A stretch of 64,000 bases of DNA. Origin: Candidatus Roseilinea mizusawaensis. Lineage in GTDB: Bacteria; Chloroflexota; Anaerolineae; J036; Brachytrichaceae. The stretch lies in assembly GCA_016841965.1 (NCBI GenBank), contig JAEANN010000001.1, positions 1 through 64,000 on the forward strand, read 5' to 3'. Under the pieces are notes generated by a model. It saw only the letters and a list, made by a program, of their open reading frames with translations. It had not been told where the DNA came from and did no database searches. A program made the position numbers and the translations under genes. Shown one piece after another: positions 1 through 8,125 of this stretch (position 1 is the first letter of the stretch; each line of letters begins with the position of its first letter).

Positions 1-2
1 TA

Positions 3-62
3 GGCTTGGGCGGCCAGGGCCGGGAGCTGTTCGCGCCGCTGCGCGTGGCCGGATACGGTTGA
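3..62 (+). CDS. C-terminal end of an unidentified protein (partial)
   Basis: An open frame enters from the left edge and stops at TGA 60-62. It encodes about 19 residues ending ...GRELFAPLRVAGYG. Nothing before position 1 is visible and no family can be assigned. The ending loosely recalls the last residues of some aminoacyl-tRNA synthetases (for example an ...LFxPLRVAxxG tail in GltX), but that is too short to support a call. It may also be chance. The gene would lie upstream of and in the same direction as the RRM gene. Confidence 0.35.
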   Translation, partial: GLGGQGRELFAPLRVAGYG

Positions 63-364
63 TGGTTTCATGTCCCCTATGTTGCTCCCGCTGCAGAAAA
101 AGTCGCCCACATTTCTGCGCTACACCCCGGGCGATGCAGCCTATGGACTTTTCGGCAAATTGCCGTACACTTGTATGCTGTCTGTAGAAAGCGCGACATG
201 ATTGTTTTGGGCAGCTGTCCTTCCAGAGGAATCTGCCGCCTCCCAGGCGGCCTTCAGTTGGCAGTGCAATTCCAGGACATCTCAGTTTGGTCTACAGTGG
301 TTTTTTGGTGCGCCGCGCCTGGGTTGCACTCACGGGCCGGCCAAATTGATCTCTAGGAGGATCA
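63..364 (+). other. Non-coding leader region upstream of the RRM gene
   Basis: No convincing gene lies in these 302 bases; the short open frames lack start context and protein-like composition. Two inverted repeats are visible. CGGCAA/TTGCCG with a 1-nt centre lies at 153-165. A 7-bp hairpin, GCCGCCT-CCC-AGGCGGC, lies at 235-251. The second would sit in the 5' leader of the RRM mRNA if transcription starts near 170-200. No near-consensus -35/-10 pair was found. A strong ribosome-binding site (AGGAGG, 355-360) ends the region. Confidence 0.5.
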
Positions 365-721
365 GTGAATACAAAACTGTACGTCGGGAATCTTTCGTTT
401 GACACGAGCGAGTCCCAGTTGCGCGAAATGTTCGGGCAAGCTGGCGCCATCCGCTCTGTCACCATTCCAATGGACCGCGCCACCGACCGTCCGCGCGGCT
501 TCGCCTTCGTTGAGATGGAAACAGGCGCTGATGCCCTGAACGCCATCAAGATGTTCGACGGCAAGGAAGTGGACGGGCGGACGATTCGCGTGAGTGAGGC
601 CCGCCCGCCAGAGCAGCGCAGCGGCGGTGAGCGCCGGGGCGGCGGCGGTGGATTCGGTGGTGGCGGCAGCCGCGATCGGCGTGGCGGTGGGGGCCGCGAT
701 CGGCGCGATCGCCGGTTCTAA
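365..721 (+). CDS. RRM-domain RNA-binding protein with Gly/Arg-rich tail
   Basis: This 118-residue protein binds single-stranded RNA through one RNA-recognition motif. RNP2 (LYVGNL) is at residues 5-10 and RNP1 (RGFAFVEM) at 44-51, with the expected aromatic residues. From about residue 88 the chain becomes a Gly/Arg/Asp-rich low-complexity tail. This is the architecture of bacterial Rbp proteins, which in cyanobacteria are linked to cold response and mRNA localisation. The start is GTG at 365, chosen because AGGAGG lies 4 nt upstream and RNP2 follows almost at once. The gene is monocistronic, with a long structured leader before it and a strong intrinsic terminator after it. The general function is secure; the RNA targets are unknown. 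Confidence 0.93.
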   Translation: MNTKLYVGNLSFDTSESQLREMFGQAGAIRSVTIPMDRATDRPRGFAFVEMETGADALNAIKMFDGKEVDGRTIRVSEARPPEQRSGGERRGGGGGFGGGGSRDRRGGGGRDRRDRRF

Positions 722-746
722 TTCAAGTTTGTGTGATTTGGGCGCA

Positions 747-785
747 ACAGGCGGCTCGCGCGGGTGTGCGAGCCGCCTGTTTTTG
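747..785 (+). terminator. Rho-independent terminator of the RRM gene
   Basis: A perfect 13-bp stem (ACAGGCGGCTCGC at 747-759 pairing with 768-780) closes an 8-nt loop and runs directly into five T residues at 780-784. It lies 26 nt after the RRM stop codon. On the other strand it lies just beyond the stop of the DUF362 gene, although the A-rich side needed for bidirectional action is weak. Confidence 0.9.
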
Positions 786-814
786 CATTCAATCGCCTCA
801 ATTGGCCGGTGCAT

Positions 815-2317
815 TCACACACGCAGCAGTTCGATGCCACTGCCTTTGCCCAGATTGCGCGAATAACGTCGATCTCTGGGGTTGTTCCAGTGCTCGTGAA
901 CGCCCAGGCTGCGCGTGCGATTGGCTGCGCGATAGCGCACGCCAGAAGGCGGATTGCCAAACAAGGCTGCTTCGTGCAGATAGTTGTCGGCGGTGCTGTG
1001 GGCCGGCATCACATCGGGCAGGCGGGTAATGGTCGGCTCGGCGCGCAGAAAGTCCAGGGCAACTGAATCGATAGCTACGCCGTCCTGCGAGGCAAACAGG
1101 CTGGATGTCCAGTGGCCACTGAAAGGCGTAGAGTGCCAGCGGCACGCGTTGGTGATTTCGGCGCTCTGGTGAGGAGCAACATACAGACCATCCATAAGGT
1201 ATAGCAACGTTTTGCCGCCAAGATGTGGGTGGCTCATTAGATCGACAAGCGGGTTGTATGTGCCCATTGGTCGTTGGTGCCACACCCCGTCTGGATGGCC
1301 GGCGTCGGAATCGTGAGCAGCCATATAGCCATACAGGTTGGCTGCCTGAGGCGCATTGATAGTTGGTTTGCCGTCCAGATCGGCGAGAAGACTGCCGAGC
1401 TGGTTGTTGGCGCAGCCGGTCAGGCCGGCCGGCGTGTGACCTTTCAGCGAAGCCAGGTTGATGAGATAGTCAGCGCGCGTGACGCATGTCGGCAGGTAAG
1501 CCGGGTTGCCGCTCATGTCCACCGACCAGGCAATCTGGCTGTCCTTATCGCGCTGAGACCGCTCGCGGCCATCGCCGCCGGCCCAGTCGACAAAATGCGT
1601 TCCTTGCAGGTCGGACGTGTCGCACTTTTCGAAGATGCAGTCGGGCACGTAGCGGGTGGCATCGTAGACCGTAATATCCGACGGTGCGACATTGGCAAAA
1701 GCCACCAGTTGGCGCAACAGCGCATGTACGACCGCCGGCGATACGAACGCACCATTCCCCGCGTAGTCGTGCGACACGCAGGCGTTCAGGTTGACCTTAA
1801 TGGCAATCTGCTGTCCGCGCTCGTAGTTGGCGCCGGGCCGGCCATGCAAGCTGTTGAAGTGGCGGAACAATGCGTGCCATGCCTGGGCATCGCTGGATTG
1901 GCCGGTGACTGCCTGTAACACATTCGACAGCATCCTGTCCACGCGATCCTGATCGATGTTGCCATCTTGCCACCATGCGCCCTGCGTGCCCTCCCAGCGC
2001 GTGGCCCTGGGATCGTGCGCCCACACAACGCGGCCGGGATAAATGCCGCGCGCGATACCAATCGGCGCAAGTGGCAGTTGCGATAGCCCGGCGGCAACAG
2101 CATCTGCGTTGTGCGGTGTGGGCGAGGCGATTGGGTGAAGCAAAGCCATGGGGGGATTGGCCGGCAGCGATGCGCAAGCCCCCAACAACGGCGCCGAGGC
2201 GAGCGCACCCAGGCCGGCCATGTGGCGCAAAAATACGCGCCGCGTGACGCGCCGCGTGACGCGCCGCGTGATGCGCCGCGTGACGCGCCGCGTTGCGCCC
2301 CCAGTCGTGCGTGCCAT
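815..2317 (-). CDS. DUF362-family protein with expanded Tat-type signal
   Basis: This 500-residue secreted protein belongs to the DUF362 family; typical segments are AIKVNLNACVSHDY and LINLASLKGHTPAGLTG. Family members are often iron-sulphur associated, but no CxxC cluster is visible here and the biochemical role is unknown. The N-terminus carries several successive T-R-R-(V/I) units, then RRVFLRH and a hydrophobic stretch ending in an LLGAC-like site, so Tat export, possibly as a lipoprotein, is likely. The start is ATG 2317, with AAGGA about 9 nt upstream. An upstream GTG at 2353 is possible but lacks a site. The repeated Arg pairs are encoded by a DNA tandem repeat. Neighbours do not suggest an operon. 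Confidence 0.8.
   Translation of the reverse strand: MARTTGGATRRVTRRITRRVTRRVTRRVFLRHMAGLGALASAPLLGACASLPANPPMALLHPIASPTPHNADAVAAGLSQLPLAPIGIARGIYPGRVVWAHDPRATRWEGTQGAWWQDGNIDQDRVDRMLSNVLQAVTGQSSDAQAWHALFRHFNSLHGRPGANYERGQQIAIKVNLNACVSHDYAGNGAFVSPAVVHALLRQLVAFANVAPSDITVYDATRYVPDCIFEKCDTSDLQGTHFVDWAGGDGRERSQRDKDSQIAWSVDMSGNPAYLPTCVTRADYLINLASLKGHTPAGLTGCANNQLGSLLADLDGKPTINAPQAANLYGYMAAHDSDAGHPDGVWHQRPMGTYNPLVDLMSHPHLGGKTLLYLMDGLYVAPHQSAEITNACRWHSTPFSGHWTSSLFASQDGVAIDSVALDFLRAEPTITRLPDVMPAHSTADNYLHEAALFGNPPSGVRYRAANRTRSLGVHEHWNNPRDRRYSRNLGKGSGIELLRV
2237..2296. repeat. Five 12-bp tandem repeats inside the Tat signal
   Basis: Five head-to-tail units with consensus GCGCCGCGTGAC occupy 2237-2296; the third has one change and the fifth has drifted at its end. 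On the minus strand each unit reads through as Thr-Arg-Arg-Val (one Ile). The array therefore multiplies the twin-arginine pair ahead of the export signal of the DUF362 protein. A 12-bp unit keeps the frame when copy number changes. Confidence 0.93.
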
Positions 2318-2426
2318 GACGGTCCTTCGAGTCTCCTTGGTTTTCCAGCGCACTCTGATGAATCGGGCTAGCAGTTTTTGGGTTTTTGAATGCCCTCAAG
2401 TATAGATGCGCTGTGTGCGCTTTTCT

Positions 2427-2478
2427 CATGCAGGCATGTCATGCAGGCATCTCATGCAGGCATGTCATGGGGGCATCG
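2427..2478. repeat. Four 13-bp tandem repeats, each an inverted repeat
   Basis: Units CATGCAGGCATGT, CATGCAGGCATCT, CATGCAGGCATGT and a diverged CATGGGGGCATCG lie end to end. Inside the first three units CATGC and GCATG (or GCATC) form a short inverted repeat around AG. The array sits in the 418-bp divergent intergenic space between the DUF362 gene and the peptide transporter operon. That position would suit operator sites, but no regulator can be named. Confidence 0.85.
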
Positions 2479-2635
2479 CGCGCGAACATACCTCCTGTGG
2501 CTGGATGCCGGATCTGAGCGGCCAACAGAGGTCTCGAACCGGTCAGCTTTGTGACCGATGCTGGGCAAACGTTGCCCGCGCAACAAGGCGGCTGGGAGGC
2601 GGCTTGTTTATGCGGAACAGGCGTTAAAATCAACT

Positions 2636-2663
2636 TTGCTTTTTTCATCGATTCGCTTATATT
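2636..2663 (+). promoter_or_regulatory. Candidate promoter of the peptide ABC operon
   Basis: TTGCTT (2636-2641) and TATATT (2658-2663) are separated by 16 bp and lie about 70 nt before the first permease start. Each box matches the sigma-70 consensus at four or five of six positions. The rest of 2318-2735, apart from the 13-bp repeats, shows no gene. Confidence 0.4.
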
Positions 2664-2735
2664 AAGTGCCTGAGTCCTCAGATCGTAGATGGGCCTGCTT
2701 TTAGAAAAGGCACTTGCCCATCAACCAAGGAGTGC

Positions 2736-3653
2736 ATGAGCGCGGTAATATCAAGCGCGAACACAGAACCGCCGGCTGCTGAGCCATTGAGGACTTTTGC
2801 GCCGCGCAGTTTGTGGGCGTCAGCCTGGCGACGCCTCATTCGAGGCTGGAACGGCCGGGTAGGACTGTTTCTGGTGACAATCATTACCCTGATTGCAGTC
2901 GTGACGCCGATTGTTGATCCCTACGATCCGCGCCTGGACAGTGAGCCGGCTCTCTCGCGCAAACCGCCCTCTCTGGAACATCCCTTCGGCAACGACTTCA
3001 TCGGGCGCGACATCTTTCGGCGCGTCATGCACGGGGCGCGCTATTCGCTGGTGGTGGCGCTGTCCACTATCGTGATCGGCACTGTGTTGAGTACGGCCAT
3101 CGGCATGATTGCCGGCTACTTTGGCGGTTGGGTGGATACCCTTATCCAGCGCGTGGCAGAACTAATGCAGGCCTTCCCGAGCATTCCGCTGGCGATTGCG
3201 ATTGTGGCCATTGCCGGGCCAAGCTTGTTTAACACGGTGCTGGCCATCACGATTGTGAGCATCCCGGGCGGGATGCGTGTGGCGCGCGCGATGACACTCA
3301 CGCTGCGCACGCGCGACTACGTCGAAGCTGCGCGGTCGCTTGGCGCATCCGACTTGCACCTGCTGTGGCGACATATCCTGCCCAACCTGCTATCCTACGT
3401 GATCGTGGGCGCCACGCTGGGCGTCGGCGGCGTGATCTTGAACGCCGCCGCTCTGGGCTTCTTGGGCCTGGGGGCGCAGCCGCCCACGCCAGAATGGGGC
3501 GTCATGGTTTCGGATGCAGTCAAGTTCGTGCGGCAGGCGCCCCACATGATCCTGTTTCCAGGCCTGGCTATCATGTTCACCGTGCTAGGATTCAACCTGC
3601 TTGGTGATGGTCTGCGCGATGCGCTAGACCCGTCGCTCAGTGGAACATACTGA
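2736..3653 (+). CDS. Oligopeptide ABC transporter permease (DppC/OppC type)
   Basis: This 305-residue inner-membrane permease is one half of the channel of a dipeptide/oligopeptide (or nickel/glycoside) importer. It has an N-terminal transmembrane helix at about residues 45-65, the extracytoplasmic stretch typical of OppC (RLDSEPALSRKPP, then HPFGNDFIGRDIF), and a five-helix BPD_transp_1 domain. The ATPase-contact EAA loop reads EAARSLGASDLHLLWRHILP near residues 196-215. ATG 2736 follows AAGGAG with normal spacing. It is the first gene of an apparent operon with the binding protein at 3738, the second permease at 5464 and a peptidase. No ATPase gene is in the window, so the nucleotide-binding subunits must come from elsewhere. 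The substrate is not defined by the sequence. Confidence 0.93.
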   Translation: MSAVISSANTEPPAAEPLRTFAPRSLWASAWRRLIRGWNGRVGLFLVTIITLIAVVTPIVDPYDPRLDSEPALSRKPPSLEHPFGNDFIGRDIFRRVMHGARYSLVVALSTIVIGTVLSTAIGMIAGYFGGWVDTLIQRVAELMQAFPSIPLAIAIVAIAGPSLFNTVLAITIVSIPGGMRVARAMTLTLRTRDYVEAARSLGASDLHLLWRHILPNLLSYVIVGATLGVGGVILNAAALGFLGLGAQPPTPEWGVMVSDAVKFVRQAPHMILFPGLAIMFTVLGFNLLGDGLRDALDPSLSGTY

Positions 3654-3737
3654 TGAGACCGGGAATTCGGTGTGTAAAGCGCGATGCGCTTTATCGCTCT
3701 CAAGCGAACAGCTATCAGTTCAGAGGAGGAAGGTAAC

Positions 3738-5405
3738 ATGTCCAGCAAAAAGACACTCGTAACACGTCGCAAGTTCCTGACCCTGGCAGGCGTGTCTGCT
3801 GCGGCCGGCCTAGCGGCAGCCTGCGCGCCGGCTACCCCGCAACCAGCCGCTGCGCCGACCACTGCCCCTGAAGCGCCGGCTGCTCCCGCCGTCGAACAGA
3901 CCCTCATCATTGGGCGCGGCGGTGATAGCGTGGCGCTCGACCCGGCCATCGTCACCGACGGCGAATCGGCCCGCGTGTGCGAGGCGATCTATGACTGTCT
4001 CGTCAAACTGGAAGGCGCCAGCACCAAACCCGTACCCTGGCTGGCCGAGTCGTGGCAAACCCAGGATAGCAAAGTGTGGGACTTCAAGCTGCGCGCCGGC
4101 GTCAAGTTCCATGATGGCGAGCCACTGACTGCCCAGGCTGTCAAATGGAATTTCGACCGCTGGCAGAACCCCGACAACCCCTTCCGCTATCCCAGCCAGA
4201 AGTACGAGTACTGGGACACGGAAATGTCCGAGATCGTTGATTCGACGGAAGTTGTCGATGAGCTAACCTTCCGCATCACGCTGAAGGAACCTACCGTGCT
4301 GATTCTGCCCAAGCTGGCGCTGTTCAACTTCGGCATCGCCAGCCCGAAAGCGGTCGAGGCGCAGGGCGAGAGCTATGCTACCCAGGCCGGCACGCCGGTC
4401 GGCACCGGCCGCTTCAAGTTCGAGAGCTGGGTGCCCAACGACAAGATCACCGTCGTGCGCAACGACGACTGGTGGGGCAGCAAAGTCACACTGCCTTATA
4501 CCCAGATGCCCAAGCTCACCAAGATCATCTGGCGCTCGATCCCCGACAACAATACCCGCTTCGCCGAGTTCCAGGCCGGCACACTCGATCAGGCCGACAT
4601 CGCTCAGACCGACCTGGTGACACTGGAAGGCAACCCCGACTATGTCTTTACCGTCACGCCTTCAACCAGTGTGGGCTACATCGCGTTCAATCATGCTGTG
4701 CCGCCATTTGACAAGCTAGAAGTGCGCAAAGCCTGGGCGCACGCCGTGAATTGGGACGCGCTGATCGAGACGTTCTATAGCAAGTATGCTAAGCGCGCCA
4801 CCTGCTTCCAGCCGCCGGCCATCCTGGGGCACAATCCTAACATCAAGGCCTACGAGTACAATCCTGACCTGGCCAAAGAGTTGCTGGCTCAGGCCGGTCT
4901 GCCCGACGGCTTCGAGACCGACTTCTGGTATGTACCGGTCATTCGCAGCTACTTCCCGGACTCCAAGGCCCTCTCCGAGGCCATGGCAGCCGACCTGGCC
5001 AAGGTGGGCATCCGCCTCAACCTCAAGACGGAGGACTGGGGCGCCTATCTGAGCGACCGCAGAGACGGCAAGTTCCCGGTTTGGGCGCTGGGCTGGGGTT
5101 CCGACAACGGCGACCCCGACAACTTCATCGGTTATCACTTCATCTGGAACGATCCGAAGAAGCCTAACGTCGAAGACGGCTACAACAACCCCAAACTGCA
5201 GGAGCTGCTGCGCGAGGGCCGCATCGTATCCGACCCGGCTGAGCGCGAGAAGATTTATCAGCAAGCAGAGCAGATTGTGCACGACGACGTGGCGCGCATC
5301 CCGATCGCCTGGCCGGCCAACGTAGCCGTTGACCGCAGCTACGTCAAGGGCCGCAAGCAGTGGGTATTCCGCGATCAGTACGAGAACTTCTACATCGAGA
5401 AGTAA
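3738..5405 (+). CDS. Peptide/oligosaccharide ABC transporter substrate-binding lipoprotein (SBP family 5)
   Basis: This 555-residue extracellular receptor has an SBP_bac_5 fold; typical segments are WEFKLR-like DFKLRAGVKFHDGEPL and KAWAHAVNWDALI. The N-terminus carries a twin-arginine motif (TRRKFL, residues 9-14) and a lipobox LAAAC with Cys29, so it is probably exported by Tat and lipid-anchored. A Pro/Ala/Thr-rich linker follows. ATG 3738 is preferred over in-frame starts upstream because GAGGAAGG lies just before it and the signal begins there. The gene sits between the two permease genes, an unusual order for this family. Di- or oligopeptide binding is suggested by the downstream M28 peptidase but is not proven. 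Confidence 0.93.
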   Translation: MSSKKTLVTRRKFLTLAGVSAAAGLAAACAPATPQPAAAPTTAPEAPAAPAVEQTLIIGRGGDSVALDPAIVTDGESARVCEAIYDCLVKLEGASTKPVPWLAESWQTQDSKVWDFKLRAGVKFHDGEPLTAQAVKWNFDRWQNPDNPFRYPSQKYEYWDTEMSEIVDSTEVVDELTFRITLKEPTVLILPKLALFNFGIASPKAVEAQGESYATQAGTPVGTGRFKFESWVPNDKITVVRNDDWWGSKVTLPYTQMPKLTKIIWRSIPDNNTRFAEFQAGTLDQADIAQTDLVTLEGNPDYVFTVTPSTSVGYIAFNHAVPPFDKLEVRKAWAHAVNWDALIETFYSKYAKRATCFQPPAILGHNPNIKAYEYNPDLAKELLAQAGLPDGFETDFWYVPVIRSYFPDSKALSEAMAADLAKVGIRLNLKTEDWGAYLSDRRDGKFPVWALGWGSDNGDPDNFIGYHFIWNDPKKPNVEDGYNNPKLQELLREGRIVSDPAEREKIYQQAEQIVHDDVARIPIAWPANVAVDRSYVKGRKQWVFRDQYENFYIEK

Positions 5406-5463
5406 CCCATTTCAAACCTGGCAGGCCGGGGGCGTGTCTGATCGCGCTCCCGGCAGAACGTTC

Positions 5464-6468
5464 ATGGCCACGTACATCGTCCGTCGCATTCTGATCGTCA
5501 TCCCAACTCTGTTCGCCGTGTCGATCCTGTCTTTCGCCTTTGTGCGATTGATCCCCGGCGACCCAGCTACCGTCATGCTGGGCGAGCGCGCGCGCCCTGC
5601 CGATGTCGAGAAATTCAAAGAGCAGATGGGGTTAAACCAGCCCCTCTACGTGCAGTACATCCGCTACATGGAGCAGGTATTGCAAGGCAATCTCGGTACA
5701 TCTATCGTCACGCGCGTGCCGGTCATCGATCAACTGGCCTACCGGCTGCCGGCCACCATCGAGGCCATCTTTTTTGCGCTGCTGATCGGCATCCTGGTCG
5801 GGGTCGTCACCGGCATCGTTGCCGCGTTGAACCGTAACACCCTGATCGACACAATCGCCAACCTGATCGCGCTCACCGGCGTCTCCATCCCGATCTTCTG
5901 GCTGGCGCTCATCATGATTTACTTCTTTGCCGTCAACCTGAAGATCGTGCCACCTGGCGGTCGCATCGCCGCAGACATTACGGTCGATCGCATCACCGGC
6001 TTTTATCTGATCGACACCCTGCTGATGGGCCGGCTCGACTACTTCGGCAGCGCCATCCGGCACATGATCCTGCCGGCGGTGGTGCTCAGCACCACCGTCA
6101 TGCCACAGATCATGCGCCTCACCCGCGCCTCGATGCTGGAGGTGTTGCGCGCCGATTACATTCGCACGGCCCGCGCCAAAGGCCTGCGCCAGGGCTCGGT
6201 CATCTTCAAGCACACCCTGCGCAACGCCCTGCTGCCCGTCATCACCGTCATCGGGTTGCAAATCGGCAGCCTGCTGGGCGGCGCTATCCTCACCGAAAAC
6301 GCTTTCTCGTGGACGGGCATGGGATCGTGGTTCTACGGCGCAATCTCTGCGCGCGATTACCCCGTGCTGCAGACCGCCATCATGTTCAACGCCATCATCT
6401 TCGTCGTCATGACGATGCTGGTGGATATCTCCTACGCCTTCATCGACCCGCGCATCCGCTATAAATGA
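5464..6468 (+). CDS. Oligopeptide ABC transporter permease (DppB/OppB type)
   Basis: This 334-residue inner-membrane permease is the partner of the permease at 2736. The N-terminus YIVRRILIVIPTLFAVSILS and the following RLIPGDPATVMLGERA segment are characteristic of DppB/OppB. Six transmembrane helices are apparent. The EAA loop reads RTARAKGLRQGSVIFKHTLR. ATG 5464 matches the family N-terminus; earlier in-frame codons overlap the binding-protein gene and are unlikely. No strong ribosome-binding site is visible, which fits translation within a longer mRNA only 58 nt after the previous stop. Confidence 0.92.
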   Translation: MATYIVRRILIVIPTLFAVSILSFAFVRLIPGDPATVMLGERARPADVEKFKEQMGLNQPLYVQYIRYMEQVLQGNLGTSIVTRVPVIDQLAYRLPATIEAIFFALLIGILVGVVTGIVAALNRNTLIDTIANLIALTGVSIPIFWLALIMIYFFAVNLKIVPPGGRIAADITVDRITGFYLIDTLLMGRLDYFGSAIRHMILPAVVLSTTVMPQIMRLTRASMLEVLRADYIRTARAKGLRQGSVIFKHTLRNALLPVITVIGLQIGSLLGGAILTENAFSWTGMGSWFYGAISARDYPVLQTAIMFNAIIFVVMTMLVDISYAFIDPRIRYK

Positions 6469-6478
6469 TCGAGGCATC

Positions 6479-6581
6479 GCGTTATTGGATCATTGCGTCA
6501 TTGAGCCATTTCGGACGATGACACACATCCCCCAGTAGCTCGATCGCCCGCTGGCAGAATCACCCAATGACTCAAACCATT
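6479..6581. repeat. Octamer repeats flanking the start of the M28 gene
   Basis: Four 8-bp units (GCGTTATT, GGATCATT, GCGTCATT, GAGCCATT) run from 6479 to 6510. Three more units of the same family lie in opposite orientation at 6558-6581 (AATCACCC, AATGACTC, AAACCATT). The second set contains the presumed ATG of the peptidase. The family (consensus GAGTCATT) is the same as in the array at 30162-30257. Confidence 0.7.
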
Positions 6582-7934
6582 CTTCACGCCGCCGAACGGT
6601 CGTTGCTCGGCGACATCATGACCTCGCAGACGCTTTGGCCATCGCTGCTGGTCCTGTGCGATGACTGCAATGGCCGTTTCGTCGGCAGCGATGACGAGCA
6701 ACGCGCTGCCGCTTTCATTCAACAATCGCTGGAACAATACGGCCTATCGAACACGCGCATCGAGGAATTCCCCTTGCATGGGTGGCGGCGCGGGCCGGCC
6801 AACCTGATCGTCAACGGGCACGAACTGGCCTGCATCGGCCTGCCCGGAACGCCGCCCTGCGATCTGTCTGCTCCGGTGATTTTCCTCGGCGATGGCGAGC
6901 CGGCCGACTTCGAGAAAGCCGGCGAAGCGCCCAAAGGCAAAATCGCTCTCGTGCGCGGCAAGGGATCGCACCGGCTGGAAAAATTCGCCCGCGCCGTCAA
7001 GGCCGGCTGCGTCGGCTTTATCTTTTCCAGCCCCGAACCTGGCGCGCTGCCTCCCACCGGCAGCCTGGAATTCGGCGGCAACCCCGCCCCCATCCCCGGC
7101 GTCGGCATCGCCTATGAAACCCTGTGCCGGCTGGAGCGCACCGCCGCGCGCAGCCAGATGACCGCTCATTTGCAGGTGCAGGCCGAGTTATTCGACGCCA
7201 CCGGCCACAACGTGATCGCCGATCTGATCCCGCCAGGGGTGGAATCGCCGGACTGGCTGATGATGTGCGCCCACTATGATGGCCACGACATCGCCCAGGG
7301 CGCAGTGGACAACGCCAGCGGCACGGTGGCCGTGCTCGAAGCCGCCCGGGCGCTGAAGGGCGCCTACGACTCACTGGCCGCGCAGGGGGCTACCCCGGCC
7401 CTCGGCATCCGCTTCGCGCTATGGTCCGGCGAGGAAGTCGGCATGCTTGGCTCTAGCCATTACGCCGCCACACACGCCGGCGAACTGGAACGCATCAAGC
7501 TGGTTTTCAACTGCGACATCGTGGGCAACCCGGGCACGTTGTTCCTGGGTGTCAACGGCTACGACACCGATCGCCTGGTGGCCTATTTCAGAGAGCTGGC
7601 CGGCGACCATCTGTTCGACATCCAGACCGGCAACAGCATGGTCATCCCCTACTCCGACCACTTTTCGTTTTATCTGAAGGGCGTGCCGGCGCTGATGGCG
7701 TCAACGGGCGGCGGCAAATCGCCGGGGCCGCACACGCACGGTGACACGCTGGACAAAGTGGATGTGCGCGCCATGCGCGCTGCAACTGCCTTTGCCGCGC
7801 GGGCGTTGTTGCGGCTGGCATGCGACCCGGCCCCGCTGCCCGCACGCCACGCGACTGCCGAGGAAGTGCAGGACGTGTTGCGCAAGGCCGGCTACGAAGA
7901 CCTGCTCAAGGCGCAGGGCCGCTGGAAGTTCTGA
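6567..7934 (+). CDS. M28-family zinc aminopeptidase
   Basis: This 455-residue metallopeptidase releases N-terminal residues from peptides. The two-zinc ligand set of family M28 can be read directly: His236 (HYDGHD), Asp248 (AVDNASG), Glu289/Glu290 (WSGEEVG), Asp317 (CDIVG) and His365 (SDHFSF). A protease-associated-like insertion lies between about residues 75 and 200. No signal peptide is evident, so it may act in the cytoplasm on peptides imported by the transporter encoded just upstream. The ATG at 6567 lies in an octamer repeat and has no ribosome-binding site. Met18 (6618) is a possible alternative. A strong terminator follows, closing the operon. Confidence 0.88.
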   Translation: MTQTILHAAERSLLGDIMTSQTLWPSLLVLCDDCNGRFVGSDDEQRAAAFIQQSLEQYGLSNTRIEEFPLHGWRRGPANLIVNGHELACIGLPGTPPCDLSAPVIFLGDGEPADFEKAGEAPKGKIALVRGKGSHRLEKFARAVKAGCVGFIFSSPEPGALPPTGSLEFGGNPAPIPGVGIAYETLCRLERTAARSQMTAHLQVQAELFDATGHNVIADLIPPGVESPDWLMMCAHYDGHDIAQGAVDNASGTVAVLEAARALKGAYDSLAAQGATPALGIRFALWSGEEVGMLGSSHYAATHAGELERIKLVFNCDIVGNPGTLFLGVNGYDTDRLVAYFRELAGDHLFDIQTGNSMVIPYSDHFSFYLKGVPALMASTGGGKSPGPHTHGDTLDKVDVRAMRAATAFAARALLRLACDPAPLPARHATAEEVQDVLRKAGYEDLLKAQGRWKF

Positions 7935-7943
7935 ATCTGTGCG

Positions 7944-7983
7944 GCCGGGGCAAACGTGTCATGACTTGCCCCGGCGTTTATCT
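7944..7983 (+). terminator. Intrinsic terminator after the peptidase operon
   Basis: A perfect 10-bp stem, GCCGGGGCAA (7944-7953) with TTGCCCCGGC (7966-7975), closes a 12-nt loop. GTTTATCTT follows. It begins 9 nt after the M28 stop codon and ends immediately before the next promoter. Confidence 0.8.
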
Positions 7984-8010
7984 TGACACTCCTTTCCCCA
8001 GGCCTATAAT
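7983..8010 (+). promoter_or_regulatory. Near-consensus sigma-70 promoter of the SET-domain gene
   Basis: TTGACA (7983-7988) and TATAAT (8005-8010) are both exact consensus hexamers separated by 16 bp. Transcription would begin near 8017, leaving a leader of about 110 nt before the SET gene. This is the best-scoring promoter seen in the window, abutting the upstream terminator. Confidence 0.85.
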
Positions 8011-8078
8011 CGCGCGCCAATAACAGGGGTGCATCTGGCCGCTCGCAGGGCGCGATTCTGCCGCACCGCGACCGCCTA

Positions 8079-8119
8079 GAGCACTCACAGGAGCACTCAC
8101 AAGAGCACTCACAGGAGGT
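8079..8119 (+). repeat. Three 12-bp repeats ending in the SET gene ribosome-binding site
   Basis: Three units of GAGCACTCACAG (the second with one change) cover 8079-8114. They run into AGGAGGT (8113-8119), so the ribosome-binding site is the degenerate end of the array. A change in copy number would alter leader length without altering the protein. Confidence 0.85.
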
Positions 8120-8125
8120 ATGGCC

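Noticed and set aside
1-62. Assignment of the first partial frame to glutamyl-tRNA synthetase
   Set aside because: Only about 19 residues are visible and the similarity is limited to a short LFxPLRVA-like pattern.
2490-2600. Possible tRNA on the minus strand, suggested by GGTTCGAGACC-like bases
   Set aside because: The bases flanking the putative T-loop do not pair, and no acceptor stem or anticodon arm could be built.
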